From Phymatolithon calcareum (taxonomy: Eukaryota > Rhodophyta > Florideophyceae > Hapalidiales): a stretch of 64,000 nucleotides of DNA. The notes under the pieces were generated by a model. The model saw only the letters and a program-made list of their open reading frames with translations. It was not told the origin of the DNA and searched no databases. The position numbers and the translations under genes were made by a program. Below are positions 39,955 through 50,633 of this stretch, piece by piece. The stretch spans positions 620,001 to 684,000 of the forward strand of contig OZ345364.1 of assembly GCA_977006965.1 (NCBI GenBank), given 5' to 3'. How positions within the stretch are numbered: position 1 is the stretch's first letter; the number at the start of each line of letters is the position of its first letter.

Positions 39955-41742
39955 CCAAATCGGCTGCTGGCCCGACAATTGGAATAAAACACTGGTGGTT
40001 CCAATATTTAAGAAAGGAGATCCAATCTCACCGAAAAGCTACAGACCGATTTCTCTATTATCGCACGCTCGCAAAATTTTTGAATCAGCAGTGGACACAC
40101 TGATCCGGAAGGAATATAGATTCAGTAGATCCCAAATGAGCTTCCAGCCCAAGAAAGGAACGGAAACGGCCGTCCTCCGTTAAATAGCAGCTGCGAGACG
40201 GGGAAGGAACACAAAAGCCGTGCTTGACCTAAATTCAGCATACGAACAAGTCCCAAGAGAGGAGCTTGAGAAATCGACTTCAGGCTATCAGCAAACCTTG
40301 CATCACTTGCCTCCTTCTCGCTGCAGAAAACTACATTCACTGTTATGAACGACGCAGGAAGAACTCAAGGGACTAGCGAACGAGGAGTCCCCCAAGGTTT
40401 CCCCATTAGCCCCACACTGTTCAACATCCTCATGGATACTCTGGCAGAAAGATTCATGGCCATTAGCCTCAATCATTGTCAACCAGCTGAGGGGGTAGAC
40501 ATGCCGATGATCGGCTTCCTCTTGCAACTGATTGCTTCTATGTCATCCCTAGGGATGACATAGCAGCTTTGATAGGAGACTCGTACGAAATCCTTATTTT
40601 ACACTTGTTTCTCAGCCGGTTGACAAGCGTGTTGTGCACCGTACTCTCGGGATGACAATCGAACCTTCGTCTGAACATGTTTCCGATGACGTCATAGTAA
40701 TGGCAAGAAACCAAGAAGAACTACAGAAAATGCTCCAGGAATGGTCCGAATGAGCAAGGGTCAATCGGATGACGTGGTCGACCAGAAAATGTTCAGTCAT
40801 ACACCCACGTCGAAGGGTCGGAAAACCCATCATACTGGTAGACGAGGAAGTGAACTATGACGCACTGCAGACTATCTCGGGACGACAATTGACGAGAACG
40901 GTATTCGTGACGACAAGCTTCTGGAGCGATTCAAAAGCGCAAGCGCCAAAGTACGGCTCATGAGCAACCTAGGAATGATAAGAAGAGGATATAGCACCCA
41001 AAAGAGTATCAGGCTCTTCAAAGATTTTATCAGGCCAGTATATAAGTACGCTGCGCATATAACACTCCACGCAATCGGTGTATCGAAAGCAGGAGTGAAA
41101 ATTCAGAAGGACATTGCAACGATACTATTCGGGAAGTGGGCAGCGCGGCACTGGAGAAGTCTAATGAAACTGTGCCAAATAAAGCCTTGGGAGGTACGCC
41201 GACAGCACCTGCTCCGGAAGCTAAGACGAAGATTGAGCAGGATTGTGGAGGAGACAGATGACACAGGGACAGAGCTAGAACTCGAAACTCTCGACTGTAT
41301 ACGGGAATAAAACACGACAACGGACATGCAAGATAGATCTCGCCTTCGTCGAGTATGAGAGCAGCAAGAAGAGCACGGGATCAAGAAAATTACATTCGCA
41401 AAAATAGTATACCGCACCAAGCAGTGAGGATGAAAGAAAGCAGATAGAATTCTTTGTCCATGGTGGTTTGTAGGCCGTTTTCCGAGAACCCACCGAAGTT
41501 AATTGAATAAAGGGCAGTCAAGGATCATGGGCAGTTGGAACACTTAACAGAATCCTGAAGAAGCCTTCATGAACCGCAACAGAAGAGATTGACGTGGCTA
41601 GAGCCATTGATGTGATTCTATGTAATTCCAATTAAGGAAGCATAATTTTCAATTCTAATAGAATATTCCTAGAAAGGTGCCGACTTTCCTCCAGTTGGAA
41701 CAGATGATACCTTCTTAATAAATCCAATTGATTACGAGAAAC
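39955..41742 (+). mobile_element. nLTR-3 copy c: degenerate RT to 3' end
   Basis: RT blocks: VPIFKKGDPISPKSYRPISL (39995 on), GVPQGFPISPTLFNILMDTL (near 40390), and SDDVIVMARNQEELQKMLQE near 40680, where the box reads VSDD. Then LMSNLGMIRRGYSTQKSIRL and the end WRSLMKLCQIKPWEVRRQHL, ELELETLDCIRE. The 3' UTR ends AATAAATCCAATTGATTACGA near 41740. Several stops and frameshifts. Confidence 0.75.
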
Positions 41743-41920
41743 GTCGGGGATCGAGGGAAGCAAAGGCCTATACAGAAAATTTAATCGAGCAACACGGTTG
41801 CTGTAACAATCACGTACACGCAGTATGTATGTTACCCAAGTTTCTGTATTGTAGGAAACTGTAATTGTAATGTACTGTAATTTATGGCTTGACTTTCCAG
41901 AATACTTTTATGAAATATTT

Positions 41921-42060
41921 GTAGAAACATCTAGAAATATATTCGAACTTTCTAGATGTATCTGGAACACGATTAGAACTCTCCAGAAACATCTAGAAAC
42001 AAATTGGTCCTTTCTAGATTGTTTTAGAATAGGAATGGAACTTTTTAGAAACATCTAGAG
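41921..42060 (+). promoter_or_regulatory. Array of five alternating 17-bp repeats in the LTR U3
   Basis: Direct copies GTAGAAACATCTAGAAA (41921-41937), CCAGAAACATCTAGAAA (41983-41999) and TTAGAAACATCTAGAGA (42044-42060) alternate with inverted copies at 41949-41965 and 42011-42027. Spacing is 28-34 bp, about three helical turns. The array ends some 58 bp before the TATA box. It is repeated in the 3' LTR. Likely transcription-factor sites; the factor is unknown. Confidence 0.7.
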
Positions 42061-42117
42061 AAATGAAATGTGCAATTTTCGTGCACATAAGTTATGATAG
42101 AGAAAATAAGATATGTC

Positions 42118-42124
42118 TATATAA
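42118..42124 (+). promoter_or_regulatory. LTR TATA box
   Basis: TATATAA preceded by the repeat array and followed by a GC-rich leader (GCCCCGCCCG). The same motif lies in the 3' LTR. Confidence 0.6.
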
Positions 42125-42264
42125 GCCCCGCCCGAAATCTGACTAACGGACTGGAGGGAGACAGACAACCAACGACTGATAATACGTAAATAAACGAAGA
42201 GTAATATTGTAAATACACAACTCCTACCAGCTCAATGAACCCCTGAATTAGTAATTCATTTCAC

Positions 42265-42282
42265 TGGAAGCACCGGCATTTT
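42265..42282 (+). other. Putative primer binding site
   Basis: TGGAAGCACCGGCATTTT starts one base after the 5' LTR. TGG complements a tRNA CCA end. The primer tRNA cannot be identified here. Confidence 0.55.
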
Positions 42283-42599
42283 CAGGCAGCTGGTGGGAGG
42301 TGAAGATAAAAACGCCTGAGTGTTGATTGACGTGACAGAGGGACATATCTGTTTCTCAGAAGAAGGATTAAAGTATTGCAAAAAGGTGAATGCAAAAATT
42401 AGCAGAGCTCTTAAAGTAATTATTTCATTAATATCTGCGCCGAGGCGCTCAGAGTATCCTCTAAATCTTTTCGTCTATTGGGTGCTCCCTAGGACGAGCG
42501 ACAGGGACAAATATTTGAGTAATGCATTATTGAGTTTGATCAGGTAAGATATTTAGTTTCTGTTAAGCACTACTTGTTTTACCGGCATCAATTCAGAAG

Positions 42600-43391
42600 A
42601 TGTCGCAACTGACGCCGAAGAATCCCGACAATTATTCCGGCAAGAGAGATCAGTTTACAGTCCAATCATGGCTCTACCAAGTCAAGCAGTACATTGCTCT
42701 CAATTAAGTAGGAGCTGGTGCTACTGTGCTTGATGAACCGACTCAGATATCTTTCGCATCCTCGTTTCTCGAAGATAACGCTGCCAACTGGCGGTATACA
42801 ATTTTTTGGGGAATTAGATTCCATTGAGTTGGGCTACTTTCGAGAACATGGTCAAAAATGAGTTTATTCCTCTCGATAGTCTTCAGAGGACAAGGGATAT
42901 AATGCGTAAGTTAGTTCAGCGTACTTCTGTTTCAGAATACCTTTCCGTGTTTCGGAATATGGCTCTTATGATTGCAGGAATGAGCGAAGGAGATATGCTT
43001 GATTGTTTTTGTCAGGGACTTAAGCCTGATACTCGACTGCAAAGTGCTTAAGGCTGGTATGAGTACAATGGATCTAGCTTCACGGATTGCTCTGAGTGTC
43101 GATAGCGCTCTTTTCGGAGCCGCTATGATGTGGAAAGGAGAAGAAGGATCGTGCAGTGGTTTAAGACTGAACGGACGAACGCCAATGGAAATTGGAAATT
43201 TGGAAAACCTTCGTCGGAAAAATGAGTGTTTTAAATGCCAAAAGGTTGGATGTCGTCCTTGGCTGTGTAGCAAGGAGAGTGGAAATATAAAGTATGCAAG
43301 GGGGCGTTTGAAGAAATCCGTGACCGTTAATAGCACTGGCGCAGAAAGCTGTGGCTGTAGGAGCGGTGAGGCGTCTAAGGAGGAAAACTAG
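42600..43391 (+). pseudogene. LTR element gag, broken
   Basis: Starts MSQLTPKNPDNYSGKRDQFT at 42600 and meets a TAA after KQYIALN. The frame 42824-43051 shows the typical gypsy gag pattern SWATFENMVKNEFIPLDSLQ, SVSEYLSVFRNMALMIAGMS and CFCQGLKPDTR. The frame 42999-43391 then continues with a zinc knuckle NECFKCQKVGCRPWLCSKE, where the usual His of CX2CX4HX4C is Cys. Confidence 0.75.
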
Positions 43392-43459
43392 CCGGTCCAC
43401 CAAAACTTAGTGCTCAGGTTGGACCTGAAGAGAGTACAGTTCAAGTTATTACTGCTGAG

Positions 43460-44149
43460 ATGCAGCAGTTGCAAGAAGATAAGAGGTCATTGACGGAAGG
43501 AGTCCCTCTAATATCCACAGAAATGAATTCTGCGATTCAAAAAGAGAGCATCCATGACGGTGTGTTACCGGTTGACAACTTTATCGTGCTTAAAGGTTTC
43601 ACGAGTGGAAAACAAGTAAACGTTCTCAAAGATGATGGATGTAATACGAATGTAGTCTCTCGCGAGTTTTACAAGAGCAACAATGAGTTGTTTAAAGTTG
43701 TAAAGCGAAACATAGAAGTGAGACACTCGGAGAACAAGACAGTGGAGAATGCTTCTGAGGTTATCCTAGGAGCAGAACTTCGTATTGGAAACCATGTTTT
43801 TAGTTCTAACTGGGTTGTTGCGAGTTGCAAATACGACGTTCTGTTAGGTATGCTTTGGCATGTTGACAGCAATCCAGAGATTGAGTACTCAACAAAGGTT
43901 GTTAAGGTTGACTCTGAAGTGCTTCCGTTGGATTTATCGAAGGAAGATGACGCTTCGAAAGTTCAAATGATGAAACTTGGCGTAAAGAGGTTTAGAAGTC
44001 TGTTAAAGAAGCGCAGAGGAGCTACAGACTTACAACTGTTTCAAGTTGTTGATTCAATTGGAATTAGAAAGAAGAAGAATAAGTATGAAAACAAAGAGGC
44101 GCTGTTGAATGCCTTTAAACCGAAACTAAAGACCATTTTGAAACAATAA
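43460..44149 (+). pseudogene. LTR element protease region
   Basis: A 229-codon frame. VNVLKDDGCNTNVVSREFYK is in the place of the aspartic protease D-S/T-G motif, here DDG. Flap and helix regions follow (LGAELRIGNHVFSSNWVVAS, YDVLLGMLWH). A TAA ends the frame at 44149, before the RT. Confidence 0.7.
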
Positions 44150-44275
44150 GAAGAAGTGTTTCAAGATGAGCTTCCTGAAGGTCTGCCGCCGAAGAGGACA
44201 GTTGACCACGAGATTGAATTAGACGCAAATATGAAACCGCCGCATCGTCCACTGTATCAACTGTGACCATTAGAA

Positions 44276-45193
44276 TTGGAAGCATGCAAGGATTACATCG
44301 TTGAGCTACTGAGGAAGAAGAAGATTCGCCCAAGCAGGTCGCCTTATGGAGCGTTTCTGTTTTTTGTTAAAGACAAGGATAAACCTCTTCGGCCTGTTAC
44401 AAATTATCGAGCTTTGAATCGTATTACAAAGCGTAACAACGCACCGCTGCCGAGATCTTATGAGATGTTTGAAAGGATTGGGGAAGCCTGTGTCTTCTCT
44501 AAGCTCGATTTGAAGACTGGTTTTAATCAGATACGAGTGCGCCCTAGAGATATTGAGAAAACAGCTTTCAACACGAAGTATGGGCAATTCGAGTTTTTAG
44601 TCATGCCAATGAGGCTATGTACTGCTCCGGCAATATTTCAATCACTGATGAACCGTATTTTATATTACTGCATAGATGATTTTCTTTTTGTTTACATGGA
44701 TAACTTGCTTATACTCAGCAAAAATGAATCATCACATTTGGAACATGTCGAAGTAGTATTATCTCGCTTAAAGGAAAATGAGCTGTACGTTTCACCCAAG
44801 AAATGCGAGTTTGTGAAAGAAGAAATGAAATTCCTTGGACTTCTTATTGGTAAGGATAGAGTTCGCGTAAATCCAAAGAAAGTAGAAGTCCTGAAGACCT
44901 GGCCGAAACCTAGCACTCTTACCGATGTTCGTAGCTTTTTAGGATTACTGCAGTTCTGTCGCAGATTTATGCATAAGTTTTCAGAAATTGCAGCGCCTCT
45001 TAAGAATCTAACGAAGAAGGATCAAGGTGTTCAAATGTGGGACGAGAAATGCAGCAAGGCCTTTGAGGCACTGAGGGAGTCCATTACTAGCGCTCCGATA
45101 TTGATTTCTCCTGATTGGAAGAAAACTTTTAGGAGACACATTTATGCATCACAGTTAGCCGTCGGAGGCACATTGACACAAACTGATGATTAG
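44276..45193 (+). pseudogene. LTR element reverse transcriptase
   Basis: A 305-codon frame with RPVTNYRALNRITKRNNAPL, FSKLDLKTGFNQIRV, KTAFNTKYGQFEFLVMPM and the active-site box VYMDNLLILS, where the second Asp of YxDD is Asn. Then KCEFVKEEMKFLGLLIG and the connection TDVRSFLGLLQFCRRFMHKF. The Asn substitution should abolish polymerase activity. A stop lies just upstream at about 44264. Confidence 0.85.
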
Positions 45194-45682
45194 AAGAGAC
45201 AGAGTAATATCATTCTTCTCAAAGAAGTTAAGTCTCACTGAACAAGACTATTCCGCAAATGATCGAGAGCTGATAGGACTCATATACTTTTTCCAGAGCT
45301 TTAGATGGTACTTGCAGGGTTCAACTTTTGAGATTTTCACAGACAATCAGGTACTTAAGCATTTTTCTCGAAGCCAAAAATGAATCTAAAAGAAACAAAG
45401 TGGCTGGATACACTTGGTAACTTTGGAATTTTTCCGATTACCGTGAAACCGGGAAAGATTCATGTTCTAGGGGATGCATTGTCGAGAGCGCCCCATGTTG
45501 CGTTTAATTCACTGGAGATACCTTTCGTTGTTGAATCAGTGATCGGAAAGTATGATGAAGATTTAATTTTCGGGCCAATTATTAAATCTGTGAAAGGAGA
45601 AGACATCGATGATCCAGTTAAGAGTGCCCAAATCAAAACTATTCTTCCGTTGTTTCAGCTTGATAGAAAAAGGCTTCTCTAA
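45186..45682 (+). pseudogene. LTR element RNase H and linker
   Basis: The frame 45186-45383 carries FFSKKLSLTEQDYSANDREL and FEIFTDNQVLKHFSRSQK, a gypsy RNase H with TDN in place of TDH. The frame 45380-45682 continues with TKWLDTLGNFGIFPITVKPG and HVLGDALSRAPHV, the usual link to the integrase. Confidence 0.8.
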
Positions 45683-45688
45683 GAAGGT

Positions 45689-46582
45689 ATGCTTTGTGTT
45701 CCTAGAAATTCAATAGTTAACATATTGCAAATGGCCGATGACTCGAATGCTGGCGGTCATTTCGGCTTTTCTAAGACACTAGGTAGACTTCAGAAATATA
45801 ATTGGAGGCACAAGACTCGGGACGTGAAAAGTAACGTTCAAGGATCCTTGACTTGCCAGCAGAAGAAGGATCACGGAGGAAAGAAACTTACGGATCCAAG
45901 CTCCTTGGAAGTTCTGGAGAGGCCGTGGGGATCGTTAGCAACAAATTTTATTGTTAGCCTTTCAATGACGAAGAATGCTTACGATCGCATTACTACTTGG
46001 GTAGATCGTTTGCCTAGAAGAATTTATTTCATACCATCTAAGTCAGATGATGCGACAGTTGATGTTGCTAATGATTTCTATACGAACATATTTAAATTAC
46101 AAGGTTTTCCGGACAGTACAGTTTCTGATCGAGATCCAAAGTTCACATCCAAATTTTGGAATCGATTGGTGACTTTGTGTTGAATAAAACTGACAATCTC
46201 ATCGAGTCGTCACCCTCAAACAGTTGGTGCGCCAGAAGTAATGAACAGGATAGTTGAGAATTATTTTCGATGTTACTGTTCGTATCATCAAGATGATTGG
46301 GACGACTTGTTACCATCAGCTGAGTTCGCATACAATTCAGCCATTAGTGTTGATCTTGAATCTACTCCATTTTTGGAAGATCTTGGATGGAACCCGAAAT
46401 CCCCTAGGGACATTCTGACGGGTATTGAATGTCCGGTGGAGACTGTACGCGAGTGTAAAGATCGAATGAGAGAATCTCTCCAAGACGCAAATTACTCGTA
46501 TCAAGTTTCAAAGGCTCGTCAGAGCGCTCAAGCAGGAAAGTCATATAAACCGTATATGTATCAGATTGGAGACAAGCTATAG
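45689..46582 (+). pseudogene. LTR element integrase
   Basis: HHCC region: GGHFGFSKTLGRLQKYNW and LTCQQKKDHGG. Core: RPWGSLATNFIVSLS, where the first catalytic Asp would be expected but Asn is found, then FPDSTVSDRDPKFTSKFWNR with the second Asp. The frame 46241-46582 carries MNRIVENYFRCYCSYHQDDW, SAEFAYNSAISVDLESTPF and the C-terminal part ANYSYQVSKARQSAQAGKSY. Confidence 0.8.
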
Positions 46583-46688
46583 ATTAGTAAGAGTTTATTT
46601 AAGTACGCATACTCAAAATCGCAGCAATCTGATAAGCTAACAGCAAAGAGATTTTGACCTTTTATTGTGAAAGGGCTTATCGGCAAGA

Positions 46689-46967
46689 ATGCTGTTAGGT
46701 TACATCTACCAAATCACTTTACAATTCACAATGTTGTACATATTATTCATACAACCCCTTATTTATAAGAACCATCTAATATTTCTTCGCCAACTGCAAA
46801 AAGACCAGACCCAGTACAAGCTATTGGAGGAGACGAGTTTGTTTGTAGATTCAATCCTAATCTATAGAAAGAGAGGAAAAGGATACCAATTCCTTACTCT
46901 TATGAAAGGCATGGCAACTCGTGATGCGGAATGGCAGCCAATAAGGGATTCTGTTGACAAGGATTGA
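46689..46967 (+). pseudogene. Chromodomain-like end of the LTR element
   Basis: FVDSILIYRKRGKGYQFLTL...DAEWQPIRD resembles the chromodomain pattern VE.IL..R...G..YLVKWKG....W.P. Key hydrophobic positions partly remain, but the tryptophan of KWKG is missing. Confidence 0.55.
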
Positions 46968-47089
46968 ACTATTACACAATTGTTCGTGGATTATATTAAG
47001 AAAAATAGTATTTTGAACCATTTATATGATGATGAGGATAATTAATTTCTGTGTTGGCGAGGACGTCAAAAGAAGAACGTTGGCAGTAG

Positions 47090-47551
47090 TGTAACAATCA
47101 CATACACGCAGTATGTATGTTACCCAAGTTTCTGTATTGTAGGAAATTGTAATTGTAATGTACTGTAATTTATGGCTAGACTTTCCAGAATACTTTTATG
47201 AAATATTTGTAGAAACATCTAGAAACATATTCGAACTTTCTAGATGTATCTGGAACACGAATAGAACTCTCCAGAAACATCTAGAAACAAATTGGTCCTT
47301 TCTAGATTGTTTTAGAATAGGAATGGAACTTTGTAGAAACATCTAGAGAAATGAAATGTGCAATTTTCGTGCACATAAGTTATGATAGAGAAAATAAGAT
47401 ATGTCTATATAAGCCCCGCCCGAAATCTGACTAACGGACTGGAGGGAGACAGACAACCAACGACTGATAATACGTAAATAAACGAAGAGTAATATTGTAA
47501 ATACACAACTCCTACCAGCTCAATGAACCCCTGAATTAGTAATTCGCTTCA
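47090..47551 (+). repeat. 3' LTR
   Basis: Same length as the 5' LTR and about nine substitutions apart, including the last bases (CGCTTCA against CATTTCA). A purine-rich stretch AAAAGAAGAA (47068-47077) lies about 12 bp upstream and could be the polypurine tract. Confidence 0.95.
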
Positions 47552-47581
47552 TTTGCTCTGTGGTGGGAATCACTGAAACAC

Positions 47582-47903
47582 CCTTTTTTCAATTTGGAAT
47601 TTATTAAACGCCCTCAGTGACACTCATGAGACTGCAAGGGAGATGCGTTTCAGCAGCTACTTTGTAGCTTCGATCATATATTCAAATACTTGTACCCCTG
47701 GTTAAACGTCGTAGCCCTAGGTGCAAAAACCCTGTTCCGTAAAAAGGGAGGGAAAAGCTTGAGGTCCACAGATCAGATTTCCTCAATTTACGCCATTTCT
47801 CTTCCATGTCGTCGTAAAAGACGATACTGAAGAAGAGTAGCTTGTCTAGAGCTTTTTCAGTGCGATTAATCTCCTCTTTGGTCAGTTGATATCTTCCGAG
47901 GTA
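47582..47903 (-). mobile_element. nLTR-11 copy b: TSD-flanked insertion
   Basis: A 322-bp insertion with a 10-bp TSD ACTGAAACAC (47572-47581 and 47904-47913). It starts with the reversed A tail and GGAATTTATTAAACGCCCTC. The minus-strand frame reads RYQLTKEEINRTEKALDKLL. Its target is the endonuclease region of nLTR-1. Confidence 0.95.
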
Positions 47904-48420
47904 ACTGAAACACACTGCAAGATGGAAGCTAAAATCCGCACGAACTATCCCCGTATTGGCGCTCCCCGAACGGTGGACAATCCGCACGACAATCCCCAGG
48001 GCGGAGTTGCGTTGATTGTGGCGAATCCGGTAGAATTTCGGCTAATATTCAAGACAGCGGAGAAAATTTCCAAATATTCGGTGTGCTCTATCTCGCCTTC
48101 AGCGTCTACTCATGCAAATAATGGCAATGAGGTACAAAGGTGCCTGAAGATGCTACAGACTTATAGCAGGAAGCCCTCTATTGCTATGGGGGACTGGAAC
48201 GCAAGGCATAAAACATGGGACAGGAAAACTAACCAAAGGGGCACCTTTCTGCTTCAATGGTCAGAAAACAACGGATGGGTTCCCCATCACGGAAGAGCGA
48301 GCACGTGCATTACATACAACAGCGAGCGCAACATTGATCTATTTCTCAGCAAGCGGCTGACACCGTGATCTGTCACATCTCCGAACGGCCCCTGGGAGGG
48401 TAGCCTCCAGCACAGGCCTG
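47904..48420 (+). pseudogene. nLTR-1 endonuclease fragment
   Basis: The frame 47886-48368 carries TETHCKMEAKIRTNYPRIG, GDWNARHKTWDRKTNQRG and RNIDLFLSKRL. It matches the endonuclease of the full-length copy until a stop at 48366-48368. The following nLTR-8 insertion separates it from the RT. Confidence 0.8.
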
Positions 48421-49155
48421 CAGGCGACGAAGAGAAGACATGGCTTCTGATCGACAGCGGAGTTACCCAGGGATCCCCGCTAAGTCCGTGCCTCTTTAAC
48501 ATGTTCATGGACACATTTGCCGAAGTGATCTAGAAGGCACACCGACACATGTCAAACTACCCCGCGATCCTGTTTGCCGACGACGTCCAACTGCAAGCGA
48601 TAAAATCCGACGGAATGCAATGGCTCTTCAATACAGCGACACGATGGGCCAGCGAGAACGGTATAACGTGGAACACGAAGAAGGGAAAAAGCGAAGTGCT
48701 CATCTACCCCGGTTTATTCAAGCGAAAATTCCAGCTAGCAGGGGCCGAACTACATGAAACAAGACGACTGGAATACCTAGGTAAGACCGTTGAGAACACG
48801 GGTGTCACCGAACACGCCACGTTGAAACGAAGGGAATTATCCTGGGTCTTCGATATATTGGAATGAATGCCAAGGGACTCCACACAATGAAGAACATAAC
48901 GATCTACAAGTCCCTTGTACAATGTCGGTGGGAGTACGCCTTGCATCTCACACTGTGGGCGAGATCTGTCCAAGTTCAAATCAACCAGGTTGCAGGTTAG
49001 TTCTACTCCGTCATACTAGGACGCTTTGCACTCCGTCTCCAAAACCGAATGAGGTCGATCTGCAAAATCACACCCCCGGGAATTAGGAGGACAGAGCTGG
49101 GTGAATATTTTTCTGCGCGACTACTGAAGGAGAAACTTGAAATCGAGGAAAAGCC

Positions 49156-49470
49156 AAACTACGATTGCTGTCCAATCGTCGCCAGCTTTCACCATGGACA
49201 CAACGAGAATGAGCCACTTCCTCACGACCCAATGTGCAAGAAATGCCCGTATGGTGTGAAGGAAACTGTGGAACATATGATCCTACATTGTTCGGGTCGG
49301 GCTGTTAGTCGACGGAAATTCATCGGCAGAGTTCGGAGCAAAACGGTAGAAGATCTGTGCAGAGAGAAACCCGTAGCGATAATCCAATATTTGAACGAGG
49401 AGAACTTGCTCGAGAGCAAGTTTTGGCGTTAACTTAAAAATTGACGTCATCTGCAATAAAGAAAGAAAGA
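49156..49470 (+). mobile_element. nLTR-10: 3' end with CCHC knuckle, inserted in nLTR-8
   Basis: 315 bp with a 10-bp TSD AGGAAAAGCC (49146-49155 and 49471-49480). The coding part (in frame 49049-49432, which starts in nLTR-8) ends with MCKKCPYGVKETVEHMILHC, a Cys-Cys-His-Cys motif common at the end of ORF2 in many non-LTR elements, and stops TAA near 49432. The tail is AATAAAGAAAGAAAGAAG. Confidence 0.85.
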
Positions 49471-49516
49471 AGGAAAAGCCGAAGACCTTCGCTACGCAGA
49501 AAGGGATATTTCCTAC

Positions 49517-49921
49517 ATGAAACATCACGATCTGTTCAGCGAGCAGATAGACCGGGCTGAGAAAGGGAAGGTGACGCTTAAGGAAGAGAAACTGCGTCTT
49601 ATTGAAGCCTGGGGCCGAACAGGGGAAAGATTGAAGCGAAAAATCCCGGTGGACAGGAAAGAGCGCGCCACCGCGACCGTGTTAATCAAATCTCGAAAGC
49701 ACAGAATGTTGGCAGTGAAATGGTACTTCGGACGCTTCACCCCACGGAACCCCTCTTCCTATGTGGAGCACTTTGGCGAGATTGCTGAGAAGAGCCTTGA
49801 GACCCTGCAGCGCAACCTCACACGACCGCAACTCAGCGGAGAGACCGAGGGCGAAACAATGCAGGCTATGGCCAGAATATTAGAATTAGAGAAAATAATG
49901 ACGGAAGAAATGACAGTATGA
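49517..49921 (+). CDS. C-terminal part of nLTR-8 ORF2
   Basis: A 134-codon frame, intact: EKGKVTLKEEKLRLIEAWGR, RKIPVDRKERATA, RKHRMLAVKWYFGRFTPRNP, HFGEIAEKSLETLQRNL and an acidic end. It is the shared module of nLTR-2, -5 and -11. In the native element it would continue from the region before the nLTR-10 insertion. Confidence 0.7.
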   Translation: MKHHDLFSEQIDRAEKGKVTLKEEKLRLIEAWGRTGERLKRKIPVDRKERATATVLIKSRKHRMLAVKWYFGRFTPRNPSSYVEHFGEIAEKSLETLQRNLTRPQLSGETEGETMQAMARILELEKIMTEEMTV

Positions 49922-50156
49922 TGCGATATTTTTAGACAATGCGAAAGATGCACATGGGAAGCTGCTCTGGTGTCGGCGACTCTGGCGTTGAGGGCTTCAA
50001 AAATAAAAAACTTGCAATTTCCCCCCCCCCCCCCCCAACACAGGCCTGTGATGACGAGTGTTCCGGCAAGAGCACCAAGGCAAGGACGCAAAGACGTCAT
50101 ATCGACGAAGAGCAGATCGGACCCGGTGGTCGTCGAAAAAGTACGAGCGGAATATC

Positions 50157-50369
50157 CTGGACTCCGGGAAAATGATAAGAACGTAAAAGGCATTAGACTC
50201 CATACTACTCTACAGCGTCACCATAATTGACAATATGGAAAACGACGAGTCCCTGTATTAGGGACCAGGCGATATACTAGAATGAACAAGTTACGAAAAG
50301 CTGATCCCGTACAGTCTTAGGAGTGTTAATGAGGGCTTTCAGATAAACAACTAAACAGTTGTAATAAAA
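50157..50369 (+). mobile_element. nLTR-2 copy e: TSD-flanked insertion
   Basis: 213 bp between ACGAGCGGAATATC (50143-50156) and ACGAACCGAATATC (50370-50383), a 14-bp TSD with two mismatches. It ends in AACAACTAAACAGTTGTAATAAAAA. The coding end NDESLY is present. Confidence 0.9.
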
Positions 50370-50633
50370 ACGAACCGAATATCGCCACAGTCTGCCTACA
50401 CAAATCATGCGTCTGAAAAGCATGTCAGTCCCCTGAGAGCTGGATTCAATTTTTGGATCTATTGTAGGGATCTTTATCCAGCCTTGGATGAAAGCAGTTC
50501 AAACGGAAGGAGCTCGAAACAGGTTCTGGACGCCCAGTCTTAGAGAGATTGCAAAAGAACGAACAAAGCTTTTTAGAAGAGCTCGGAAAACAAAGAGCGA
50601 GGTCGATGTTCTAGCTCACAAGGCTTTCAAAAA

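Larger units (their letters stand above)
41802..42263 (+). repeat. 5' LTR
   Basis: Starts TGTAACAATCACG and ends ATTTCA. Upstream of TATATAA (42118-42124) lies an array of alternating repeats. A polyadenylation signal AATAAA is at 42189-42194, so the likely order is U3 to about 42150, R around the AATAAA, then U5. Confidence 0.95.
41802..47551 (+). mobile_element. Ty3/gypsy-type LTR retrotransposon, degenerate
   Basis: Two 462-bp LTRs (TG...CA) differ at about nine positions. The 5-bp TSD is GTTGC (41797-41801) and TTTGC (47552-47556), one mismatch; nLTR-1 shows GTTGC at the empty site. The internal order gag, protease, RT, RNase H, integrase and a chromodomain-like end fits Ty3/gypsy, possibly the chromovirus branch. 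Stops and frameshifts break all coding parts. Confidence 0.95.
48421..50035 (+). mobile_element. nLTR-8 copy b: 5'-truncated, poly(C)-ended, TSD-flanked
   Basis: A 10-bp TSD CACAGGCCTG (48411-48420 and 50039-50048), or 13 bp with one mismatch. It begins in the RT (SGVTQGSPLSPCLFNMFMDT; the frame 48549-48866 has an intact FADDVQL). It continues to the tail frame 49517-49921 and ends in AAAAATAAAAAACTTGCAAT followed by a run of about 16 C. It contains nLTR-10. Confidence 0.9.

Noticed and set aside
41881-42060. Heat-shock element array in the LTR
   Set aside because: The repeats contain GAA and TTC blocks but not three contiguous alternating nGAAn units at 5-bp spacing; reported only as an unidentified array.
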